Positions 58,256 through 64,000 of a stretch of DNA of 64,000 bases are shown here, one piece after another. The stretch lies in NCBI RefSeq assembly GCF_001591505.1, contig NZ_BCVA01000008.1:88910-152909 (forward strand), in the 5' to 3' direction. Each line of letters starts with the position of its first letter. Within the stretch, counting starts at the first letter, position 1. A program made the translations under genes and the position numbers. Under the pieces are notes generated by a model. The model was not told the origin of the DNA and ran no database searches. It saw only the letters and a list, made by a program, of their open reading frames with translations. The DNA comes from Neobacillus niacini NBRC 15566 (lineage in GTDB: Bacteria > Bacillota > Bacilli > Bacillales > Cytobacillaceae).

Positions 58256-59044
58256 CTACTTGAATAAAAATTTTAGAGAAGCCTTCATTACTGTAACAAT
58301 GAAGATAATAATAATGGTAGTTCCTGCTAGTAATACGGTAGAAACTGCATTGATTTCTGGAGTAAATCCAAATTTAATTGATGAGTAGATTTCAATCGGC
58401 AATGTTGATTGACCGCTAGGAATTAGAAAATAAGATAGAATAAAATTATCAAATGAAATTACAAAAGCTAGGAATCCCCCTGCTAACATGGCAGGGAACA
58501 ACAATGGGAAGGTGATTTTTCTAAATGTAGTCCACTCATTTGCTCCTAAACTGGCCGATGCCTCATTTATTGAAAAATCAAGGCTTTGCAAGCGTGCCTT
58601 AATGACCATTACCGTGTAAGGGAGGGAGATAATAATATGTCCGACCAGTAGAATATAAAAATTCTTATCCCAATTAAGTAGATTTAATAATAATAAGATA
58701 GATAGGCCTAGTATCAGCCATGGAATAGTTAAGGGTAATATAATTAAAGAATCAATCCATTTTTTTAGTGGAGATTTTGTTTGAACTATCCATAGCATTA
58801 ACATAGTGGCAAGAATCACACAGAATAATGCTGTAATCGCAGCAACATAAATACTGGTCAGGGATGAATCGATTAAAGTCTGATTATTAGCAAGTTCGTT
58901 ATACCAACGAGTACTAAATTGGAAGGGAAGAGAGTTATATTGAGATTCATTAAAAGACATTAACATTAATACAGCAATAGGAGCATACAAAAAGGTAAAA
59001 ATGATACATGTATATACCCAGGCGATACCTTTTTTCAACATCAT
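58256..59044 (-). CDS. ABC transporter permease, PotC type
   Basis: The 262-aa permease has six helices and the PotC-type EAA loop SINEASASLGANEWTTFRKITFPLLFPAMLAG. The opening WVYTCIIFTFLYAPIAVLMLMSFNES and the FDNFILSYFL segment are typical of PotC. The ATG overlaps the stop of the PotB-type gene (TAATG), and the ATPase follows after 12 nt. It forms the membrane channel together with that partner. Confidence 0.92.
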   Translation of the reverse strand: MMLKKGIAWVYTCIIFTFLYAPIAVLMLMSFNESQYNSLPFQFSTRWYNELANNQTLIDSSLTSIYVAAITALFCVILATMLMLWIVQTKSPLKKWIDSLIILPLTIPWLILGLSILLLLNLLNWDKNFYILLVGHIIISLPYTVMVIKARLQSLDFSINEASASLGANEWTTFRKITFPLLFPAMLAGGFLAFVISFDNFILSYFLIPSGQSTLPIEIYSSIKFGFTPEINAVSTVLLAGTTIIIIFIVTVMKASLKFLFK

Positions 59045-59865
59045 TACACCTCTTCCTTCGCAAACTTAGACAAAACAGTTGTAGAAATAAATACGATCAT
59101 TAATAAAATAAAGGCAACGGCAGCTCCGAAATTCCAACCATATATTTCAAAAAACTGATCTTCAATTACGGTACCGATAACAGATCCCTCTGTTCCACCT
59201 AGTATTCTCGGTTCCACAAACACTCCTAGACTAGGAACAAACACGAGAATGGAACCTGAAATAATACCTGGCTTACTTAAAGGTAATATTATTCTCCAAA
59301 AGGTTGTAAATGGCCCTGCGTTTAAACTTTTTGATGCTTCGATTAATGAAGTATCCATTTTTTCCAATGACATATATATGGTTATAACCATATAGGGAAA
59401 AAAGATATGAATTAATGCAATGATGACTGCGGTCTGGGTAAACAAAATCCCTAAAGGTTCAGGACCGATAATATGCAGTTTTCTCAATATGATTTCTAGT
59501 ATTCCACCATCCCTAAGGAGATTCTGCCATGAATACGCTCTGACAAGTTGGCTAGTCCAAAAAGGAATAATGATTGCAATTAATATAATATTTTTACCGC
59601 TATTGATAACCTTTGCCATAATATAAGCCATTGGGAAGCCTATTAAAATACATATTATGGTTACTAGTAAACTTGTAGAAATTGTTTTCCAGGTTAATTT
59701 TAAATAAAACCCCTTTTGGAAAAAATTTAGGTAATTCTGTAATGTTAAATGTCCAGTTGTACCGTCACTTAGGAAGCTATAGTAAACCATGATGAATAAT
59801 GGAATTACACAAAAGGAAATTAATAGAAATACAGGCGGGCTAACCAGCCACCATTTCTTATTCAC
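59044..59865 (-). CDS. ABC transporter permease, PotB type
   Basis: The 273-aa permease has six helices, an N-terminal SPPVFLLISFCVIPLFIMVYYSF and the EAA loop SLIEASKSLNAGPFTTFWRIILPLSKPGIISG. GVFVEPRILGG is a PotB landmark. It is the first permease after the binding-protein gene, from which it is separated by 76 nt that include a hairpin. Confidence 0.92.
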   Translation of the reverse strand: MNKKWWLVSPPVFLLISFCVIPLFIMVYYSFLSDGTTGHLTLQNYLNFFQKGFYLKLTWKTISTSLLVTIICILIGFPMAYIMAKVINSGKNIILIAIIIPFWTSQLVRAYSWQNLLRDGGILEIILRKLHIIGPEPLGILFTQTAVIIALIHIFFPYMVITIYMSLEKMDTSLIEASKSLNAGPFTTFWRIILPLSKPGIISGSILVFVPSLGVFVEPRILGGTEGSVIGTVIEDQFFEIYGWNFGAAVAFILLMIVFISTTVLSKFAKEEV

Positions 59866-59894
59866 TTATTTTTTCCCTCCTTATGAAAAAAATC

Positions 59895-59924
59895 TAAGGC
59901 AGCAATAAACACAATGCTGCCTTA
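59895..59924 (-). terminator. Intra-operon hairpin between binding-protein and permease genes
   Basis: TAAGGCAGCA (59895-59904) pairs with TGCTGCCTTA (59915-59924). On the minus strand the stem is followed within 3 nt by a T run. It probably ends or protects part of the transcript so that more binding protein than permease is made. Confidence 0.65.
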
Positions 59925-59941
59925 ATTTAATTAATTATTGA

Positions 59942-61015
59942 TTACTTTGCTTTAACCTCTTGCCACATCTCATTCCATGTTTTCTTTTCGGCGTCTGAAT
60001 GATAGGAGATAAAATGAAGTTTAGCTATTGTTTCTTCATTTATACCCATTTGTTGAACAAACTCTGGATCTAAGTTCTTTGTTACTTCTGTATTCACAGG
60101 GTTTGGTCCGCCGGAATTCACCCAATTTTCTTGAAATTTAGAGCTCAGCATAAAGTCGATAAATTTTAATGCAAGGTCTTGATTTTTGGAGTCTTTAACA
60201 ATGGCCCAGTTATCAACCCATCCAATAGCTCCTTCCTTTGGAATCACATAAGTAATTGGCTCTCCATTCTTTTTCATTGCAGCAGCCTGCCCACTCCACA
60301 TTAGACCCACAGAAATTTGCTTTCCTGCGAATAGTTTTGAAAATTCATCACCTGTTTTCCAGTAAGTTCGATTGAGTTGTTTTTGATCAATTAATTTGCT
60401 CTTAATTTCGTTTAAATTAGTTGGACTATTAGGATTTTGTCCCAGTGCTAATGCAGCTGTCATAACAGCGTCGTTGAAATCATCTCTAAAAGCAATTTTA
60501 CCTTTATATTTTTCATCCCATAGAATATTAACAGAATTTACCTCTTCTTTAATATCTTCCGAATTATAAGCAATACCTGTAGAACCCCACACCCAAGGTA
60601 CAGCGTAAATCTTGTTATTTTTACTATTTTCAGGGAGATTTTTGAACTGCTCAAAAATATTCTTATAATTAGACAGTTTTGTTGAGTCGATTTCTTCTAT
60701 TAAATTTTCTTCAATTGCAATAGGAAGGATAGAAGCGTTAGGCAGAATAACGTCTATTTTACCGACCCCGCCTGTTCTTAGCTTAGTTAGTAATTCTTCT
60801 TCAGATGCCATGTACTGATGGGTAACTTTGACTTTATATTTTTCTTCAAATTCTTTGATTACTTCTGGATCATCTGAGCCATAATCCTTCCAGTTAACAA
60901 CTATCAGTTCTTTTTTTCCATCTTTGTCTGTTGTGGTTGAAGAAGATGAACACCCTATAGCGCTTACAACCAATAAGATAAATAGTAATGCTAATCCAAG
61001 AGACTTCTTTTTCAT
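59942..61015 (-). CDS. Extracellular solute-binding lipoprotein, PotD type
   Basis: The 357-aa lipoprotein has lipobox IGC (Cys22) followed by a Ser/Thr-rich linker and the PotD-type fold: ELIVVNWKDYGSDDPEVIKEFEEKYKVKV, PWVWGSTGIAYNSE, NILWDEKYKGKIAFRDDFNDAVM, LMWSGQAAAMKKNGEPITYVIPKEGAIGWVDNWAIVKDS. The VNWKDY and DNWAIVK segments line the ligand cleft in PotD relatives. The precise ligand is unknown; with the glycohydrolase and kinase downstream, an N-ribosyl or other glycosylated nitrogenous compound is plausible. Confidence 0.92.
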   Translation of the reverse strand: MKKKSLGLALLFILLVVSAIGCSSSSTTTDKDGKKELIVVNWKDYGSDDPEVIKEFEEKYKVKVTHQYMASEEELLTKLRTGGVGKIDVILPNASILPIAIEENLIEEIDSTKLSNYKNIFEQFKNLPENSKNNKIYAVPWVWGSTGIAYNSEDIKEEVNSVNILWDEKYKGKIAFRDDFNDAVMTAALALGQNPNSPTNLNEIKSKLIDQKQLNRTYWKTGDEFSKLFAGKQISVGLMWSGQAAAMKKNGEPITYVIPKEGAIGWVDNWAIVKDSKNQDLALKFIDFMLSSKFQENWVNSGGPNPVNTEVTKNLDPEFVQQMGINEETIAKLHFISYHSDAEKKTWNEMWQEVKAK

Positions 61016-61029
61016 TACTTAACCCCCAA

Positions 61030-61758
61030 TTAAATAATAGTAGTCATTATTTTAAATTCAATATTATTCCCATAAACAACAGATACTTTTTCTATTTCGA
61101 TATAATCCTCGTTTAATACTTTTCCTTCAGCTTTAAGTAATGTGGAGTTTTTTGAATCAACCTGAAGAATGTCTCTTGTTGTATCGTCTATCTTGATAGG
61201 GGTTAACATAATCTCGGAGTGCTTAGGGAATATATTATATACATCCCTCATGATGTTGTATAACGACTCAGTTGCGAAGTTGAATCTTCCGATATCAGGG
61301 AATAAATTCAGAGGCAGCAATGATGTATCTATGGTTAGATATAGGACTTCACCATCTTTTTTTACACCCCTTGCCCTTACAAGTTTAAAGTATTCTTTTC
61401 CATCAACAGTAACATTTTTGTGTTCTAAAACCTTTGAAATAGCAGTCTCATTTCTACTCTTTAGATAGTCAGTAAACCCTCCAAAATTCCACATACTATA
61501 TTTTACTTGTCTAATACAAACAAAGGTGCCTTTCCCTTGGTTTTGGTAAACTAATCCCTCTTTTACTAACTCAGAAATAGCCTTTCTAACTGTTCCTCTG
61601 GTCGTATCAAAGGTATTCATCATAGCGGTCTCTGATGGTAGAAGGTCTCCCTCTTTATACTCCCCCTTTAGAATATGTTCCTTAATGATTCTATGTAATT
61701 GCACATAGAGAGGCACCACATCGTTTTTGTCTAATGATTTTATATCCATTTTCCACAC
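61030..61758 (-). CDS. GntR-family regulator with UTRA domain (YegW-like)
   Basis: The 242-aa regulator has an N-terminal winged helix (PLYVQLHRIIKEHILKGEYKEGDLLPSETAMMNTFDTTRGTVRKAISELVKEGLVYQNQGKGTFV) and a C-terminal UTRA ligand domain (about residues 95-240). UTRA domains bind sugar phosphates or related metabolites, so the effector may be the product of the PfkB kinase. The start may be GTG 61758 or ATG 61749; neither has a strong ribosome binding site. It leads the operon and probably represses it through the palindrome overlapping the -10. Confidence 0.9.
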   Translation of the reverse strand: MWKMDIKSLDKNDVVPLYVQLHRIIKEHILKGEYKEGDLLPSETAMMNTFDTTRGTVRKAISELVKEGLVYQNQGKGTFVCIRQVKYSMWNFGGFTDYLKSRNETAISKVLEHKNVTVDGKEYFKLVRARGVKKDGEVLYLTIDTSLLPLNLFPDIGRFNFATESLYNIMRDVYNIFPKHSEIMLTPIKIDDTTRDILQVDSKNSTLLKAEGKVLNEDYIEIEKVSVVYGNNIEFKIMTTII

Positions 61759-61810
61759 AGCCCCGTTCTTTTGTTATGTAGTTATTTGGTTATGTGTACA
61801 AGTTGACTAT

Positions 61811-61848
61811 CTATAATTGATTATAGGTAGCGTTGAGTATTTTGTAAA
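61811..61848 (-). promoter_or_regulatory. Sigma-A promoter with overlapping palindromic operator for the GntR-ABC-PfkB-ARH operon
   Basis: On the minus strand TTTACA (plus-strand 61843-61848), a 17-bp spacer and TATAAT (61820-61825) form a near-consensus promoter. The -10 lies inside CTATAATTGATTATAG (61811-61826), a 7-bp inverted repeat with a 2-nt centre. Repressor binding there would exclude RNA polymerase. Confidence 0.7.
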
Positions 61849-61933
61849 GTGTTTATTTTCAGAAAATTATTAAAAATATATATAAAGTTGAAAACCATCT
61901 TGTTGTACCAAAAAAAAAAGACACTATCTAAAA

Positions 61934-61948
61934 AAACAGCGCTTTCAA
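61934..61948 (-). promoter_or_regulatory. Cre-like element upstream of the GH78-like gene
   Basis: TTGAAAGCGCTGTTT on the minus strand matches WTGNAANCGNWNNCW at 14 of 15 positions. It lies about 105 nt before the GH78-like start, fitting carbon catabolite control of a glycosidase gene. Confidence 0.5.
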
Positions 61949-62052
61949 TGCCTTTTCTATTAAAATAAACTAACAATATAATCAAATTTGACCCGCCCAA
62001 CAGGCCCACAACATCCGAGAAGTTCGAAACGGGAGAATCAGGAGTTGTTGTT

Positions 62053-63621
62053 ATGAGCATTCAAAAACTACAAAATCATGTAATTGTACGAAATGAGCCA
62101 TTTATTGAACAAGCGGAAGATTTGAAGCCTCATCTTCATGAAACATTTGTCAAACCAACTTCCATCGTAGAAATCAAAAACGATAAAGAAGTGATTCATG
62201 GCTGGAGGTCAGAAATTGTTGCTCCGGCTTCGACACTAACGGATTATGAATATGGAAAAGGAGATTCAGTTGTTCTTGATTTTGGTAATCATGAAGTCGG
62301 CTATCTCTCCATCAATATTCGGCCAGAGGGAAGTCCACCAGATGCACCTCTCAAATTAAAGCTGACAATTGGTGAAATGCCGGTAGAAATAGCGGAACCA
62401 TTTGAAAACTATGACGGATGGCTTAGCAGCTCGTGGCTCCAAGAAGAAACTATTTTTGTAGATGTATTGCCAGCAGAAATTACTTTGCCGCGCCGGTACA
62501 GCTTCCGGTATGTGAAATTTGAGGTCATCGATACATCGCCAAAATATCGTGTTGTCTTTGAAAAAGTAGAATGCCGTGCTGTGACATCCGCCAATATAAA
62601 TAACATCCAAACGATTTCCCACCAAGATAAAGATCTTCAAAAAATGGATGAGATTAGTATAAAAACACTGGCAGATTGTATGCAGGATGTATTTGAAGAC
62701 GGTCCCAAACGAGATCGGAGACTTTGGCTGGGCGATTTGCGCCTGCAAGCTTTAGCCAACTATGAAACCTTCAAAAACAATGATCTTGTTAAACGCTGCT
62801 TATATCTTTTTGCAGGTGTTCCGGATGACAAAGGAAAGGTTCCCGCGAATGTTTTTGTGGCGCCTAAACTCATTGCAGATGATACTTATCTATTCGATTA
62901 TTCCTTGTTTTTTGCGTCTTCTTTACATGATTACTATTTTGCAACCAGCGATTTAGAGACTTTAAGCGAGCTTTGGCCAACAGCCTATAAGCAGATTGAA
63001 CTTGCCCTTGAACGTCTTGATGAAAATCATATATTACTAGATACAGCCGACTGGTGGTCATTCGTCGATTGGCAGGAAGGATTAAGCAAACAAACTCCTT
63101 CTCAAGCTATATTAATATATACATTGAAACAGGTCATTCGTCTGGCCAAAGAATTGAATGCACCTGAACAGATCATTTTAGAAGACCGTTTGAAAGAAAT
63201 TGAGACAGCTGCGAAGACTCATTTATGGGATGAACAGCAGCAATTCTTTATTAGTGGTGCAGAACGTCAAGTATCTTGGGCAAGTCAAATTTGGATGGTG
63301 CTTGCAGGCGTTTTCAGTAAGGAAGAGAACCAAAAACTTATGAAACATTTATTAAAAGAAAAGCCTGACTTTGGTATCGCTACCCCATACATGTACCATC
63401 ACCTAGTAGAAGCGTTGCTTGTTTCTGGAGAGAAAGAGGCGGCCATATCGGAAATGAAAACATACTGGGGCGGAATGATTCAAGATGGTGCGGATACGTT
63501 TTGGGAATTATACGATCCAGAAAATAAAGGTTTTTCACCTTATGGAAGCCATTTAATCAACAGTTATTGTCATGCCTGGAGCTGTACCCCAACCTATTTA
63601 ATAAGAAAATATAATTTGTAG
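62053..63621 (+). CDS. Alpha-L-rhamnosidase-like glycoside hydrolase (GH78-type catalytic domain)
   Basis: The 522-aa protein has an N-terminal beta-sandwich (about residues 60-190, with VVLDFGNHEVGYLSINIRPEG) and an alpha/alpha six-barrel of the GH78 type. Marks are FEDGPKRDRRLWLGDLRLQA (general acid region), DTADWWSFVDW, WASQIWMVLAGVFS, GADTFWELYD and CHAWSCTPTYLIRKY. It lacks a signal peptide, so it would act on imported rhamnosides such as rhamnogalacturonan fragments. CAGGAG lies 8 nt before the ATG. It stands alone, with a cre-like site upstream. It is shorter than classic GH78 enzymes (about 900 aa), so the sugar cleaved is uncertain. Confidence 0.85.
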   Translation: MSIQKLQNHVIVRNEPFIEQAEDLKPHLHETFVKPTSIVEIKNDKEVIHGWRSEIVAPASTLTDYEYGKGDSVVLDFGNHEVGYLSINIRPEGSPPDAPLKLKLTIGEMPVEIAEPFENYDGWLSSSWLQEETIFVDVLPAEITLPRRYSFRYVKFEVIDTSPKYRVVFEKVECRAVTSANINNIQTISHQDKDLQKMDEISIKTLADCMQDVFEDGPKRDRRLWLGDLRLQALANYETFKNNDLVKRCLYLFAGVPDDKGKVPANVFVAPKLIADDTYLFDYSLFFASSLHDYYFATSDLETLSELWPTAYKQIELALERLDENHILLDTADWWSFVDWQEGLSKQTPSQAILIYTLKQVIRLAKELNAPEQIILEDRLKEIETAAKTHLWDEQQQFFISGAERQVSWASQIWMVLAGVFSKEENQKLMKHLLKEKPDFGIATPYMYHHLVEALLVSGEKEAAISEMKTYWGGMIQDGADTFWELYDPENKGFSPYGSHLINSYCHAWSCTPTYLIRKYNL

Positions 63622-63695
63622 AATGACAGATAATAAGGACAACCCAGGCGAATTTTTGTTACGGGTTTACTTTAAAGAAACCGGAGATATCTAAA

Positions 63696-63830
63696 ATAAG
63701 CGGAGATTTTTCGGTTAAACTCCAAAATAGAGTTCGGTTCGGTGATATAAACGGAGGTTTTCCGATTAAGCAAAGCAAAATTACCCATATTCACGAGTTT
63801 CGAATCAATAATCGGAATCTTTCCGTCTAT
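63696..63830. repeat. Array of three short palindromic repeats (family shared with 4.9 kb)
   Basis: Units at 63696-63718, 63747-63769 and 63808-63830 follow TAAnCGGAnnnnTTCCGnTTA, for example ATAAACGGAGGTTTTCCGAT at 63747. Spacing between unit starts is 51 and 61 nt, like the array at 4920-5107. A further partial copy (CCGGAGATAT) lies near 63681. The stretch 63622-64000 holds no gene. Confidence 0.7.
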
Positions 63831-63878
63831 TTCTTACGATTAGTCAAGTGTATTTCAATTAATTCATTTATGTTTTTT

Positions 63879-63924
63879 ATTTAGAAGTATTTGGGAGGGG
63901 TACCCCTCCCAAATACTTCTAAAT
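63879..63924. terminator. 46-bp perfect palindrome, possible bidirectional terminator
   Basis: The left arm 63879-63901 (with AGAAGTATTTGGGAGGGG) is exactly complementary to the right arm 63902-63924; the centre is GGTACC. No unpaired loop is encoded. The T run lies on the outer left side rather than after the stem, so intrinsic termination is possible but not typical. The remaining 76 nt to the window end show no gene. Confidence 0.5.
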
Positions 63925-64000
63925 TTCTCCATGACGAAAAGACCTCACGATATTCTTTTTTTCGAAAGGTCATTGTGCTATAGTGAATATAAACTTGGCT

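Noticed and set aside
55229..61758. Ordinary spermidine/putrescine uptake operon
   Set aside because: The transporter is of the Pot type, but the tightly coupled PfkB kinase, ADP-ribosylglycohydrolase and UTRA-type GntR regulator are not part of polyamine uptake and point to a glycosylated substrate.
63931..64000. Riboswitch or T-box leader at the window end
   Set aside because: A short GACCT/AGGTC pairing is visible, but no T-box or known riboswitch motif can be recognised in the remaining 70 nt.

Overview
The window is about 64 kb of low-GC Firmicute chromosome, most likely from a spore-forming Bacillaceae. The grounds are AGGAGG-type ribosome binding sites with frequent TTG/GTG starts, catabolite-response (cre) elements, a YhcN/YlaJ-type spore lipoprotein, a YesL-type protein, a YesS-like AraC regulator, and intrinsic terminators. 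A cluster resembling the nicotinate catabolism known from Bacillus (now Neobacillus) niacini points to that neighbourhood, but this is inference. No rRNA, tRNA, CRISPR array, insertion sequence or intact prophage was seen.

Layout. 1-2.6 kb: the tail of a DMT-type transporter, then a phage-style replication cassette on the minus strand (DnaD-like initiator, G39P-like helicase loader/inhibitor, DnaB-like helicase) with no other phage genes. 2.8-4.8 kb: an ECF sigma factor with a self-type promoter, its putative membrane anti-sigma factor, and an FAH-family enzyme. 4.9-5.1 kb: an array of small palindromic repeats. 5.1-7.1 kb: a split LigD, with the polymerase and ligase domains as separate divergent genes and no Ku in the window. 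7.1-8 kb: a sporulation lipoprotein.

8.4-36.6 kb is a large pectin/uronate region. It holds a uronate-dehydrogenase-like gene, uxaC, a LacI-type repressor, uxaB and uxaA. A 51-bp tandem repeat array follows, then a rhamnogalacturonan acetylesterase with an ABC exporter, a YesS-like AraC regulator, a sugar importer (two permeases on opposite strands, a YesL-like protein and a lipoprotein) and a long plus-strand enzyme series: GH105, GH28, alpha/beta esterase, CE8 pectinesterase, DUF4064 membrane protein, GH43, a secreted GH28 with FnIII domains, and a secreted pectate lyase. Copies of TGTTAACGTTAACA and relatives lie before uxaC, before uxaB and between the acetylesterase and the AraC gene, which suggests that one repressor ties polymer breakdown to uronate use. 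A GH78-like gene at 62.0-63.6 kb fits the same theme.

37-55 kb reads as an aerobic N-heteroaromatic (nicotinate-type) catabolic island. It contains LysR, GntR and IclR regulators, XdhC and a MoeA-like molybdopterin-binding protein, CoxG, one FAD subunit, one 2Fe-2S subunit and two tandem molybdopterin subunits. It also contains a flavin monooxygenase, a DUF3891 protein, a maleate isomerase, a DsrE protein, a maleamate-amidase-like hydrolase and an aromatic-acid-type MFS transporter. The enzyme set fits two hydroxylations, an oxidative decarboxylation, ring opening to maleamate, then maleate and fumarate. No recognised ring-cleavage dioxygenase is present, and the DUF3891 protein is the best candidate for that step.

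55.2-61.8 kb is a compact minus-strand operon: GntR/UTRA regulator, polyamine-type ABC importer (PotD-B-C-A order), PfkB sugar kinase and ADP-ribosylglycohydrolase. It has a clear promoter overlapped by a palindrome. It looks like an undescribed uptake-and-cleavage route for an N-ribosyl (or related glycosyl) compound. The window closes with a second copy of the small-repeat array and a 46-bp perfect palindrome.
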